Assembly (NCBI GenBank): GCA_029215795.1 | Contig: JARDYH010000001.1 | Coordinates: 399,565,154-399,629,153 of the forward strand | Source of the DNA: Anniella stebbinsi | Taxonomy: Eukaryota > Chordata > Lepidosauria > Squamata > Anniellidae | DNA length: 64,000 nt | Direction of reading: 5' to 3' | Position numbers and translations under genes: made by a program | Shown: positions 11,239-22,173 of the stretch, in pieces | Position numbering within the stretch: the first letter of the stretch is position 1 | Layout: each line of letters opens with the position of its first letter | The notes under the pieces: generated by a model | Databases searched by the model: none | The model's input: only the letters and a program-made list of their open reading frames with translations | Told to the model about the DNA's origin: nothing

Positions 11239-11558
11239 TAGGCTGATTAGATAAAAGCCAGGTCAGGGCTCATGTAACTTTAACAGTTGTAGAGAAAAGG
11301 GAATTTCAGCCAGTGTCATTTGTATGCAATTAGTTCCTGGTGAAATTCCCTCTTCATCACAACAGTTAAAGGTGCATGCACTATACTAGAGTGACCATAT
11401 ACAAAAGAAGGCAGGGCCCCTGCAACTTTGACTGGTGTGATGAAGAGGGAATATCACCAGGAACTAATTGCATACAAATGACACTGGCTGAAATTCCCTT
11501 TTCTCTACAACTGCTAAAGTTACATGAGCCCTGACCTGGATTTTATCTGGTCACCCAA
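11239..11558. mobile_element. hAT-type MITE, subfamily A, copy 3
   Basis: 320 bp, starting TAGGCTGATTAG and ending GGTCACCCAA, with a perfect 8-bp target duplication ATTGGAAG at 11231-11238 and 11559-11566. Same structure as the copies at 397 and 4332. Non-coding. Confidence 0.85.
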
Positions 11559-11579
11559 ATTGGAAGGAACCTACATGTT

Positions 11580-11757
11580 CAGATGCAGTTTATATCCCAG
11601 TTGTTTCAGAGTAACAGCAGCAGAGAATGATTGCCTTCATGCACTGGTTGTGAGCTTCCAAGAGGTACTTGGTTGGCTACTATGGGAAACAGGATGTCTG
11701 GACTAGAAGGGTGATAGACCTCCATTCTTATCTAGCATGTTCTTCTTAGGTTCTTAA
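11580..11757 (+). repeat. CR1-type LINE 3' end, degraded
   Basis: Ends 'gcatgttcttcttaggttctta', matching the TTCTTATGTTCTTA tail of the copies listed above, and contains 'gatgtctggactagaagg'. Diverged. Confidence 0.45.
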
Positions 11758-11802
11758 CACTTGAATCTGCTGAACACATATACAGGCCCTGAAATCCCAG
11801 AT

Positions 11803-11926
11803 GGGCAGAAAGTAGATCGCCAAATGTCTTGGACATCAACTCCCATAAACCCCTGCCAGTATGGCCAATGGTCAGGAATGCTGGGAGATGAAGTCCAAAA
11901 TATCTGGACATTCACATTCTGCCCCA
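11803..11926. repeat. Small palindromic MITE-like repeat
   Basis: Outer arms GGGCAGAA...TTCTGCCC and inner arms 'ttggacatcaactcccat' / 'ctgggagatgaagtccaa' form a hairpin with a central 'atggccaatggtcaggaatg'. It is related to copies at 33265-33394 and 48279-48407. Confidence 0.6.
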
Positions 11927-12208
11927 GCCTGCCTTAGATAACCAAACTCAGTTTCAATATAACTGTGATTCTTGCTCCCAAGCCTGCCAAAAGCACAGCC
12001 CCTTGCATACAATAGATTTCCACAGTGTCCATTGTATTGATGTCACAATGGCATCTTCGGATGTTGCCCACAACATCACTGAAAGCCACGTCCACCTGGT
12101 GGACACATCTTCCACAATATGGGAAGCTCCTTAAAAAACAGGTATTCCCAGCCCCCAGCAACAAGGCTGTGTGTGTATTTTGTATTTACTTGATTTACGG
12201 CTGGCCCT

Positions 12209-12529
12209 TAGGGTGACCACATGAAAAGGAGGACTGGGCTCCTGTCTCTTTAACAGCTGTATTGAAAGGGGAATTTCAGCAGGTGTCATTTGTATGCATG
12301 CAGCATCTGGTGAAATTCTCTCTTCGTTACAACAGTTAAAGCTGCAGGAGCTAGACTAGAGTGACCAGATACAAAAGAGGGCAGGGCTCCTGCAGCTTTA
12401 GCTGTTGGGATGAAGAGGGAATTTCACCAGATGCTGCATGCATACAAATTACACCTGCTGAAATTCCTCCTTTTAATATAACTGTTAAAGATACATGAGC
12501 CCGGTCCTCCTTTTCATAGGGTCACCCTA
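12209..12529. mobile_element. hAT-type MITE, subfamily B, copy 2
   Basis: 321 bp, TAGGGTGACC to GGTCACCCTA, with target duplications CTGGCCCT (12201-12208) and CTGCCCCT (12530-12537), 7 of 8 matching. The ends carry 'aaaggaggactgggctcct', as in the copy at 6502. Confidence 0.8.
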
Positions 12530-12537
12530 CTGCCCCT

Positions 12538-12910
12538 TCCACCAAGAAAATAGAGCTCAGGGTGGCTTTCTCCAAGTGCCTTCTTCAAGGGTAGCAACAA
12601 GGGAGGGGCCTTCTCAGTGGTGCCCTCGCACTTATGGAATGACATCCCCAGTGAGGCTCGTCTGGCGCCACCTTGCCATCTTTTTGGTGCACAGTCAACT
12701 TCCTCTACACCCAGGAAGTTGATAACATATGACAGGGTTTTAATGGATCCTGGGATTTCTTATTGCTGCTTGTTAAGAAATGTATATATTCTTCATATGT
12801 AAATGTTTTTATATTATGTTATTATATTGTATTTTTAAGGTTTTTTAATCTTTGTAAACTGCCAGGTGTGCTTGGCTGTTGGGCAGTACAGAAACACAGT
12901 CAATGAATCA
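12538..12910 (+). repeat. LINE 3' fragment (CR1/L2 clade)
   Basis: Contains a decayed 'ggccttctcagtggtgccctcgcacttatggaatgacatcccc' block, the APxLWNxxP region, followed by a 3' UTR ending 'gtaaactgccaggtgtgcttggctgttgggcagtacagaa'. Reading frame is broken. Confidence 0.65.
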
Positions 12911-13754
12911 ATGCACAATCCTAAAAAGTAAAAACAAAAACCAACCCAATAAATACTTAGTTCAAACAAAAATAAAACAAATACATTAACAACACAACTA
13001 TCAAGACCTGCCCTACTGATCGGTATGGGGGCATTGCTGGAACAGGCTGGCAGCAGCACCACCAAACCATTGAAAGTAAAGGTATTATTTCCCCACCACC
13101 ATCATTTCGGAAAGGAAATAATCTAGAAAGGCGACTGTCTGTCCAAGTGACCCCATTCTGACAGATTTGCTAAAACCCAGACAAGAACCAACTGCTTAGA
13201 TGAAGATTTCATGTAGAGGGCTTGAATTAAGAGTAGCCTCTGGGGAACAATGGCCTTGATGCTTTTCCTGATAAATTCTAATTGTGAAACCATTTCTGGG
13301 CACCTCTGGGCACTGTTAGAGCCTGCATGCCTTTGTGACAGGCTGGTACGTCAAAGAGTGCAGTGCAAAGCAGCCCCAACTCCAAGTAGGGTGCAAGCAG
13401 CTTGACTCCTGATGACAATCTCCATTTGCGATGTGCAGCTATAGGGCAGTTATGGCCGCTTATGTTTTACAATGTGCTTCCAGTTTGCGTGGGCAGAAAG
13501 TGCAGCCCACTGTTGAGTTCTGTGTCTATTCCTTTTATAAGTTATAAGGAGTTTCAGGAGCCATAGCAGAGACAGCAGTTATATACGGCCCACTGGGATC
13601 TTCTAGGCTCCAAAAGCTGCAATACTCTCACTGACCACTTCCAGCGGTGGTGCTGTAGAGCAGCAGGGAGCATTTTGCTTTACCTACAAATTGCCACAGA
13701 GCTAAAGGGTTGTTGGGTCTCCAATTTGAGCCCCCAGCACCACACTCTGCGTGC
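12911..13754. other. No recognised feature
   Basis: No gene or repeat recognised. Confidence 0.4.
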
Positions 13755-13829
13755 CACAGATGTCTTTATTTATCTTTACTCATTTATATCACAGATGTCT
13801 TTATTTATCATTACTCATTTATATCACAG
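13755..13829 (+). repeat. 35-bp tandem duplication
   Basis: Two adjacent copies of a 35-bp unit starting CACAGATGTCTTTATTTATC, differing at about one position, followed by the start of a third (cacagg). It looks like a recent local duplication. Confidence 0.85.
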
Positions 13830-14700
13830 GTCCAGAACCTCAGATCTGGAAACCCAATCATGCAGGTTAAGTGAACATGAATGTGCTGTGAACAGGATCT
13901 GATATTGATTGCCAAGTGCTGTAAACCTTACCCATGACCTTGCTTGTAGGCAGATTTTGGATGTGGATATATAAGGTAGCGTATTTGTGCAGCAATTAAT
14001 ATTATGAATATTTGACCTTGTATTTATAGTTTCTGTGTAGACTCTGTGTCTGCAGGCACATACTTTATCAGTACTTGTCTAATCAACCAGCAAAGGTAAA
14101 CAGAATTGATCTAGGAAAGCTTGCTTCAACAGCTACTCCTATTCAATATGTGCGTGAAAGAAAGAATCATTTAGCTGGGGATTTCCCTGTAATTGCAAGC
14201 CAGTATGGTTTGAGCCACAAAATAATCTCTAATGAGGTGTATTATGCATCTTTCCCCTTCTGGTGTAGACTCTATTATATTTCCATGATCACATGGCATC
14301 ATTGTTTGTGTTTGCCAGTCTGTTTCTGGGCTCAGTTCATAGTGTTGATGCTAACCATGACAGCCTTTAGAAACCACATGCAAATTATTTTATTCTCCAA
14401 GTCCTTTTTTTGGGTGAATATTGCTGATTCACTCCACCAGTATCCTCACCCCTAGTCACACTGAAGATTTCTCTGATATTATTTGTATTTTGTTTATGGG
14501 ATTTAAATATTATTGTGCTATGGTTTTAATGTAAACTGCCTTGAATCCCTAAGTGAACTGCTAGAAGCATTATGGACCCTACAGAATTCCAAGCAGACTT
14601 GAACCCCAGTATCAGGAAGACACCCAGGACATGATGCCTGCCTCTGCAACCAAGACAAGGGCCTCAGATTCTCCATGCAAGGAGCCAGAATCTATCACTC
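13830..14700. other. Mostly unrecognised; LINE-like tail at 14455-14560
   Basis: 'gtgctatggttttaatgtaaactgccttgaat' at about 14515-14550 resembles an L2-type 3' tail. A 126-codon open frame at 14075-14455 has no known motif and is taken as chance. Confidence 0.4.
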
Positions 14701-14883
14701 CAGTAGAGGCTGGTGGCTCCAATGTCAGCAGGGTGGTGAATCCACTCCAGTTTTTAGTCATAACCAGTCAGATCTCTAAAGGGTCTATCCAAGGTGTGGA
14801 TTTTGGATTCTCCTTTAGAGTTCTGATTGAAACCTGGAGCAGATTCACTGCCCCTCTCACATCAGAGCGACCAGTCTCCACTG
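14701..14883. mobile_element. hAT-like palindromic MITE
   Basis: Arms starting CAGTAGAGGCTGGT and ending ACCAGTCTCCACTG are inverted repeats. Inner inverted segments 'gaatccactccag' and 'ctggagcagattc' extend the hairpin. CAG/CTG ends are common in hAT elements, but the flanking 8-mers (tatcactc, cttcatac) match only partly, so the superfamily is inferred. Confidence 0.55.
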
Positions 14884-14924
14884 CTTCATACCGCCTTCAT
14901 ACAAATCTGTGATGTGGCTACACT

Positions 14925-15030
14925 TGGAATTCCTTATCAACAGTTGGTTGGCCACCGTCTGAACAGAATGCTGGACTAGATGGATCCTTGGTCTGATCCA
15001 GCATGGCTCCTCTTACGTTCTTATCCAGCT
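14925..15030 (+). repeat. CR1-type LINE 3' end
   Basis: 'ggtctgatccagcatggctcctcttacgttctta' is the + orientation of the family seen at 10676. It ends in the diagnostic short-repeat tail. Confidence 0.6.
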
Positions 15031-15199
15031 TACCAAGGCTTCCCATTTCTCTGGAAGTGAGAGACATCTCCAGCGGTGTAACAGAACCAGGACTCATAGG
15101 ATCAAAGTACGGGGACTTTTTGATTAGATAGGACAATGAATCATCTGTCACCCCTCAGACTTCTCTGTCCCCTTTAAATTTAGCTGCAAACTTTACAGT

Positions 15200-16030
15200 A
15201 GGTATGAGTGTGGATTTTCCCAGATTGAGCTATCCCTGTTGCTACACCCACCCTGAAAGACTGTGTCCAGAGCTTGGGGGTACTCCTGGATCCGTCGCTC
15301 CAAATGACAGCCCAGATAGATGCGACGGCCAGAAGTGCCTACTATCAGCTTCGGCTGATACGCCAGCTGCGCCCCTTCCTAGAGTTGGAAGACCTAAAGA
15401 TGGTAATGCACATGCTGGTAACTTTGAGGCTCGACTTCTGCAATGCGCTGTACATAGGGCTACCTTTGTGCCTAGTCCGGAAACTTCAATTAGTTCAAAA
15501 TAGGGCAGCCAGGTTGGTCACCAGTACACCTAGGGGTGACCACATAACACCAATCTTAAAATCACTCCACTGGCTGCCAATTAGTTTCCGGGTGAAGTAT
15601 AAAGTGTTGGTTATTGCCTTTAAAGCCCTACATGGTTTGGGTCCAGGTTACCTGCAGGATCACCTTCTCCTATATAATCCACCCCGCAAACTCTGGGAAG
15701 AATTTACTCCAATCAGTCAGAACTAGGCTGACGAGTGTTGCCCAGAGAATCTTCTCTTCTGCTGCTCCCAGACTGTGGAATGGCCTGCCGGAGGAGATTC
15801 GACAAATTAGCAGCTTCTGGAATTGAAGAGAGCCATGAAGACTGCTCTCTTCCGGCAGGCCTACCCAGTTGAATTTTAAGATGTTTTTAATAATGTATTT
15901 GTTTTTATCTGTTTTAATGGTTTATCTATTTTATGATTTTTATATTTATATTTATTGTTGTTCCCCACCTCGATCTGGATGGAGAGGTGGGTTAGAAATA
16001 AAATAAAAATAAATAAATAAATAAATAAAG
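15200..16030 (+). repeat. CR1/L2-clade LINE, 3' part of ORF2 and tail (pseudogenised)
   Basis: Bases 15274-15726 stay open and encode the C-terminal part of a LINE reverse-transcriptase ORF. Visible landmarks are LGVLLDPSL-like text, [42 protein letters not shown] and FKALHGLGPGYL. A frameshift then moves to the frame at 15614-15826, with SVAQRIFSSAAPRLWNGLPE. The 3' UTR 'gttccccacctcgatctggatggagaggtggg' and an (AAAT)n tail end at about 16030. The element is 5'-truncated (no endonuclease or catalytic YxDD). It is dead but comparatively well preserved. Confidence 0.85.
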
Positions 16031-17088
16031 CACAGTATTTTGGGATGGCTTGGTTCTGAAGGGGCAACTAAGACCCATTAGCTTTACTGCTTCTGATGGA
16101 AAGGAAAACTTCTAGATCTAATTTATTGACTTTGAGATAAAATGATTTCCCCCTGGTGCTGGGGAAAGAAACTCCTGGAAAACCTTGAGCTGGTATGCGT
16201 GTACATGCATATATAGATTCAGATCTGCATTTTTAGACTCTCCTAGAGAGGTGGTTATGGGATTGTCATGGTGAGTGCCTGCACTTCAAAATGTATCACT
16301 GCACTAGTGGACAGCCAGGTGATGTTGACGTGCTGAGCTCCAGCTCAGTATTCTGCTCCTTGAATTTGCTTCCAGCTGTCCCCGAAGAGGCAAAGGCATG
16401 GATGGGCTGGCATTGCACCTGTGTGCTCTTTTGAGCTCTGTGCTTCTTCCCTGGGAGCTGGCTCCAGGAGCTGTCCCTGGTCCTGCAACTTCCTACACAG
16501 GCTGGACTACCTGAAGCCTTGAAAGAGCCCATTCACTGCAGAACTCACTTGTGCAGTGACACTTGTCCAGCATTTACATCACTCATGCATACGCTGCCTG
16601 GGATGGGGGGGGGAGGAAGCATTCTGTCCCCCCCCCCCCCCCCCGGTGTTAACTACATGGCTCTCTGAGTGTTTGGAAACACGCTGAATACAAAATTTAG
16701 CACCACTTCAAGTGATGTGCAGATGGTATGCAATGAAGTAGAAACCTAAGATTGCTCATATGATTGTGAGCTCCGTTTCCCCTCCTTTAGCCATAAGGGC
16801 TCAGAGCTTAACAGCCCTATTTAGGTGTAAATTAGTGAAGAGACAAAGTCTCAGGATGTTGAAAACGTCTCTGAAAACTATAGTCTCCAGTTGCAAGACT
16901 AATCTTGGAGACTATATTTTTCAGAGCTCTGCAGACACACACACACATCCCTGAAGAAGGCCAATATTCAGGGCCAAAACTTGCAGGGCTATTTCTTGGA
17001 ATAAAATCACATATATATTTTGCAGCATCCTAAAACTTCATCTCTTTATTCTTCTCTTTTTGATGTTCTCCACTTTTGTTTTATATAA
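16031..17088. other. Mostly unrecognised; G- and C-runs at 16605-16645
   Basis: Contains a run of G near 16606-16613 and about 18 consecutive C at 16628-16645. No gene seen. Confidence 0.5.
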
Positions 17089-17250
17089 GAACATAAGAAG
17101 AGTCATGCTGGATTAAACCAAGGTTCCATCTCATCCAGCATTCTGTTCACAGATGCTCCAATGGGGAGACCCACAACAGGACATGAGGCCCTGTAGCTGA
17201 GGCATCCCCCCCTCCCATGATCACCCAAAGCGTAGCAGGTGAGAAGGGCA
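17089..17250 (-). repeat. CR1-type LINE 3' end
   Basis: 'ataagaacataagaagagtcatgctggattaaacc' and 'atctcatccagcattctgttcacag' match the family at 10676. Confidence 0.6.
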
Positions 17251-18451
17251 GCCGAAGCCAACTCCATTTTATTCTTGTAGTCCTGATGGCGCTAGGATGC
17301 AAGTGGGTTCAAAATGCAAAATTGTGCAACCTCAGAATGTTGCAAACAGTTTTGTTATTATTCTAAGGTCAGGAATGGGGATGCTGTCATCAATCATGGA
17401 ATGGTGGTTGTGTGTGGCATGGGGCAGGGCAGAAATTGACAAAAGAGAAATGTGTGCTTTACAACTGAAGTCATATACACGACTGTTTAAAGGGCCCCCC
17501 TCTGCCCCGGGTAAAATTCTTAAATCCAGAGTTTAAAATTACTGAACTGTACCACTGGATTCTGGGGAAACAGATATGCTGGGGTAATTGTAAGACTTAC
17601 TCATGATCTCTGTCAGCACTCTGGATCTGAAGCTGGAAATATTTCCTGGATAATCCAGGCTACAATGTCAAATATTGATATAATGCGCCCTCTCCCCGTA
17701 GCAACCCTTGCTGTCTAAACAGAAGGCCGCAATCATTGTCAGGGCTCAATAGGATATGAAAAATGATGACGTGAGCATAACAGGAAATACGTGATGTTTA
17801 AGGAACAAGCTCAACCATACAGCCAGCCTCCTCATCCTCCAAAAAAAAAAGCAAATAACTTCTGAATTGCACTCTGTGTTCTATGTCTCTTGTTTACCTC
17901 TTCTACAGCTCTCCCCAAATGGAAGGAACACTTGTGCTAGCTGAATATTCTTATGATGCAGCTAAATTGACAGGGAGAACAGAACAGCAATATATTCCTT
18001 TGTACTGGTTGTCCAGAGCTGCTCTTAGGTGTGACATGGAAACCATTATTGCAGCTAGATGGCTCAGGACATCATATTATTAAAGACCTGGGTGTTGTTG
18101 TTGTTTTTGTTCAAAAGTTTAATTATGAGACATGAGTAGATGACATCTAAGACCTGGGGCTTAGCTTGCCCAAGGCTGCCACAAATTCTGGGCCTGATGT
18201 AGGGTGATGGGCACAGGGGCCAGAACTCAGAGGCATGGCTGGGATTGGGCTGGAGGCACAGGCAAATGGGAACCAAGGTCCAGAGGTAAAAACCTCACTG
18301 GATAAGGCAGAGCAATTGCAGTGTGCTAGGGCCTGTCCTCCCATGACGCAGGGTGAATCCCCTGCCTCAGGTGGCGGATCAAAAAGGGTGGCATATTCTG
18401 CATGCATGCCACCACCCTATACCTCTCAAAGTGATGCATAGGGTGGGTGGG
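17251..18451. other. No recognised feature
   Basis: No gene or repeat recognised. Several short open frames on both strands are not supported. Confidence 0.4.
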
Positions 18452-18775
18452 CAAATCATAGAATCATAGAATGGTAGAGTTGAAAGGGGCCTATAAGGCC
18501 ATCGAGTCCAACCCCCCTGCTCAGTGCAGGAATCCACTTTAAAGCATACCTGACAGATGGTTGTCCAGCTGCCTCTTAAATGCCTCCAGTGTGAGAGAGA
18601 GCCCATGACCCCCCTAGGTCATTGGTTCCATGGTCGTACTGCTCTAACAGTCAGGGAGTTTTTCCTGATGTCCAGCCGGAATCTGGCTTCCTGTAACTTG
18701 AGCCCATGATTCTGTGTCCTTCACTCTGGGTCGATCGAGAAGAGATCCTGGTTAGCAGGAAAGCAGCAACTGCAG
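18452..18775 (-). repeat. CR1 LINE 3' region
   Basis: Begins 'aatcatagaatcatagaatgg', the reverse complement of the CR1 8-bp terminal repeat (ATTCTATG)n. It continues with 'ggggcctataaggccatcgagtccaacccccctgctc', the very conserved CR1 3' block. The upstream ORF part is represented by 'cagtcagggagtttttcctgatgtccagccggaatctggcttcc'. This is a 5'-truncated antisense copy. Confidence 0.85.
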
Positions 18776-18784
18776 CCTTTACCA

Positions 18785-18850
18785 CCGGCCTATTATTATT
18801 ATTATTATTATTTTTATTTGTATCCCGCCTTTTGCCCAATACTGCCCAAA
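18785..18850 (-). repeat. (ATT)n and LINE/SINE tail
   Basis: (TTA)n at about 18790-18812, followed by 'tttatttgtatcccgccttttgccca', the reverse of a common squamate LINE/SINE 3' tail. Confidence 0.6.
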
Positions 18851-18944
18851 TCCTTATGCTTTGCTCTGAGGGGTCCTTCCTCAGAGGAAGGCAGTCTCCG
18901 GGGCTATTTTCCCGCTAATGCTTTGCTCTGAAAAAGGACCCTGG

Positions 18945-19500
18945 TGTCATGATCAGGCCTGTTCCCTTTGGTGTGGTGGAAGGAGTTTCAAGCTATCAAT
19001 CAGGATCAGATTCTGAAGTGGAAGAAACAGGACTAGTAACGTCCCACCTTACACAGGAAGTGGAGGAGGTGATTCTCCCAGGCTCTTCACCCGCCAGGGA
19101 TGAATCTTCACAAGACCTTATCTGTAAGAACATGAACAACACACAGTCTGTGGGAACTCAAGAATCCTCTGAGGGGGAGGGGACTTCAGAGCTCACCGAT
19201 CCCAAAGTACGCCATGGGTTCAAACGGGCGGAGCTAAAGGCAGGCAAGAGGCGGTCAGCATGGCTAGCTTCTTGCCAAAAGTTTCTTCAAAGAAATCCTC
19301 CTTGAAGTGAAAGGGACTCAGGGAAAAGGCCACCGTCTTTGTTGGAAGAACAACTGTCTTGCTTAGTTTATTCAAGTGTTAGCTTGGAGTAAGGTTCCTA
19401 GGTGCAAGGAGATGTTTATTTACTGAATAAAGCTTTGAGGATTACTTGGCAGACCCCTTTATTGTCTCGCACTCCAGCAGGAAGGCTTGGAACCACGACA
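18945..19500 (+). mobile_element. Solo LTR (LTR-A) with 118-codon open frame
   Basis: Starts TGTCATG and ends CCACGACA (556 bp), the TG...CA ends of a retroviral or Ty3-like LTR. A polyadenylation signal AATAAA lies at 19426-19431. An open frame begins at the ATG 4 nt inside the LTR and runs 18949-19305. Flanks CCCTGG and CCCTCA match only partly, so the target duplication is uncertain here. It is one of four related LTRs in the window (with 2804, 41609 and 53690). No gag, pol or env sequence is attached. Confidence 0.75.
18949..19305 (+). CDS. LTR-internal open frame, copy A (118 aa, unknown)
   Basis: Starts MIRPVP and contains an acidic stretch SGSDSEVEET, a mid motif LPGSSPARDE and a basic C-terminal part with KRRSAWLAS. 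The frame in LTR-C has exactly the same length and aligns without a gap, at roughly half identical residues. It resembles no family I know. It lies upstream of AATAAA, so it would sit in U3 of a 3' LTR. There is no evidence that it is expressed in the host, and the product name is left open. Confidence 0.4.
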   Translation: MIRPVPFGVVEGVSSYQSGSDSEVEETGLVTSHLTQEVEEVILPGSSPARDESSQDLICKNMNNTQSVGTQESSEGEGTSELTDPKVRHGFKRAELKAGKRRSAWLASCQKFLQRNPP

Positions 19501-21185
19501 CCCTCAGAGTGACGTACTGAGGGGGACGGCATGTGGCAGTGGTGGCTCCTGCACCCCCTACCCCAACGGCGGATGGTGGGTGTGTCAGCAGCAGTGGTGG
19601 TGTGTTCTCCCACCTCAAGCTGTGGGAGGTCTTGTGCCAGCCCTGTTGTATGAAGTGAGGCAAAAGAGTCTGTGCTGTTACCTGGTGGGGCAAATCTGTT
19701 CTGTCGTGTTTTATATACGATGTATTCACGGCAACAGCCTGTGGCTGCATTGACCATAATTTGATCACATTCGGCCATAGTTAAATTAAGGTGTTGTTGT
19801 TATTGTTGTTTTATTGGCCAGCCTGAGTTGAAAGAGTTCAAGCCTTCTGCAGGGAAACCTATTTCTCAGGCCAATCGCTGTTTGAATCCATAATTTATTT
19901 ACCTTAGCATTATAAAGGTAGCTGCATTTACCATGGGTAAAAGCCCCCAAACGGAAGGGCTTTTAAGGACTAGCTGGAGGGAATTAGATGCTATTTTCCT
20001 TGGTTTTTATCAACTTGAAATGGGCCATCATGGTGTTTATTCTCTTCTCATAAACAAGTCAATTTAGCCTTCATTTGCTTTAAAGATCTCATTCCGCGGT
20101 TTTGTTGGGGAAAACCTGAGAGCATTTTGCCATGAATTGACTTTTCCTGAGGGTTGTTTACCATACAGGGCAGCCCCTCCAAAACATGCATGTTTAAACA
20201 GCTGGTTGGCGTTGACTGTTAAAGCAATTCCTGCAATGGAGTCAAATCTAAAGGAGGACAGATGGGGAGGTGTCCTATTGACATCCACATTTGATTTTTT
20301 GCATCTCCATCATCCGTAGGTTCATATTCAGACCTATGATTCTCTGACCTTATTGAAATGCCATCTGAGAAAAACCAAGGTGTAACTCGGGGCTTGGATG
20401 AATGAGCTGTCATGTCATGAGTTTGTTTTCCACTGGGATTTGTAAGCTTGAAAGCATTGGAGATGTTTGGGGTTTTGTGATATGAAAACATAAGGAGATC
20501 CCCTCTGGGATCACTGCAGTCCTAGTGCATACCATTGGGATCAGGTGAAGGGTGGGGCAGAGGACAGGTTAAAGTCTCTTTCCCTGCTCCAGAGGAACTA
20601 ATCGCCTGGGTGCAGCTCCCCAGAGCTGGCAGGCCACATGGAAAGTGGTGGAAGAATGCATATGGTCCACTGCCCAAGCCTGGTGTACAGAGAAGTCTCT
20701 GTTACAGACTTCAGCCCTAATAGATGGATGGATGGACAGACAGACGGATGGATGGACGGACGGACAGACATACTCTCCCTTCCCCACCTCTCCAATCTCA
20801 TTGTGTGGGGATGGAATGGTGTGTAGGGAGAAGTTTCCCCATGTGTGTTCCTCACCATCCCAATGTGCTCTGGCTAGTCCACCAAATGGCTGCTTGGGCC
20901 CTTGGGGTGAACTGTAGGCCTCTGAGGATCACACCTGGGCCGCAAGTTGCCTACCTGTGTCTTAAGGGCTGGTGACAGGCATCAACATTTTGTTCAAGAT
21001 CCCACTTGGATGTCCTATCCCAAACAGAGGAATTGTCGCTTCATGTTAAGTAATACCCCTTCCATTCATTCCACAGATCTAATGTGAAAGTAACTCCTAA
21101 ATGGTCTTCAGAAGCAGTGTACTTCAAACATTTTAATTACATGAAAGAAAACACATTTCTGCTCATTTCTGATGTTCAAGGACTC
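19501..21185. other. Mostly unrecognised; GGAC/GGAT minisatellite at 20722-20771
   Basis: Bases 20722-20771 are built from GATG, GGAC and AGAC tetranucleotides. No gene is supported elsewhere; overlapping open frames on both strands there are short. Confidence 0.5.
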
Positions 21186-21592
21186 ATTGGCTCAGTTCGG
21201 ACGACATGTTAAGCAACGGTGGGTTAATTAAACAACCGTCAGTTGAGATGATTAACGTGTCGTCTGGAGGGAGACACACAACGCACACACAACCCACAGT
21301 ACGCTAATTGGGAGAATTAAGCAACGGAGTAAAACAATGGGCTTGCACATTGTTTAGGGATTAGTCAATTGAGTAATATGTCGTCTGGAGGGGAGTGTGC
21401 GTTAAACCCATGCATTGAGTATGTTAGCACAGAAGACCAGAGAGGCGAGCGGCAAGAGCGGCAGAACGTGGGCGGCAGCTCAGGCATGCCCACAACAGAT
21501 CCCCAGGCTCGCCGCCATAGCAACCAAGGACACCCGCCTCCCCCACCAGGCAGCCGGCATGGAGCGCAACAAGGGGCCAGCTCCTGCAAGCA

Positions 21593-21612
21593 CGCACGCA
21601 CGCACGCACGCA
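21593..21612. repeat. (ACGC)n tetranucleotide run in Harbinger
   Basis: About five ACGC units inside the 5' part of the transposon. Confidence 0.85.
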
Positions 21613-22173
21613 GGGTGCCCAGTCAGCCACCCAAACGGAAAGGGAAGCACACCAGAAGGGAACCATGGCAAAGGGGAGGAAGGCTACGGAAGAAGCAACA
21701 CTCCCAGGCGCCGAGGAACAAGGGGCAGCCCCCCCCACTCCAACAGGAAGCTCAGCAACCCACCCAAAGCAGACCCTCACTGCACTGCCACCTCCACCGT
21801 CGAATCACCCAGAAGCACGAGGGCTGGGGAACCGGCGACTGGCGAGCCCCCCCCCTCATCCGCTCAACACGGCTGGACAGCGAGCAATGGCCATGCACGT
21901 CCCCAAGACGCACGAAATGCCAAGGCAAAGGGCGCCCGTGGGTGACAGCCAGCCACCTGCAGATGTTGTGGAAAACAGCCGGAGGTATGCACAACAATCC
22001 CAAGGACACGAAGCGGCCCCGGCCAGCAACGACAACAACGCCTACACACAGGGCACATTCACAGCAAGCACAATGGTCAACCAGCACCCACCATCACACA
22101 AGCACACAGGACGGGGAAAGCCAACCAAGAGCACAGACGACCGTCACCACCGAAACACATACCCACCAGCAAC

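Noticed and set aside
14075..14455. 126-codon open frame as a gene
   Set aside because: No motif or homologous copy seen; lies between LINE tails in AT-rich DNA.
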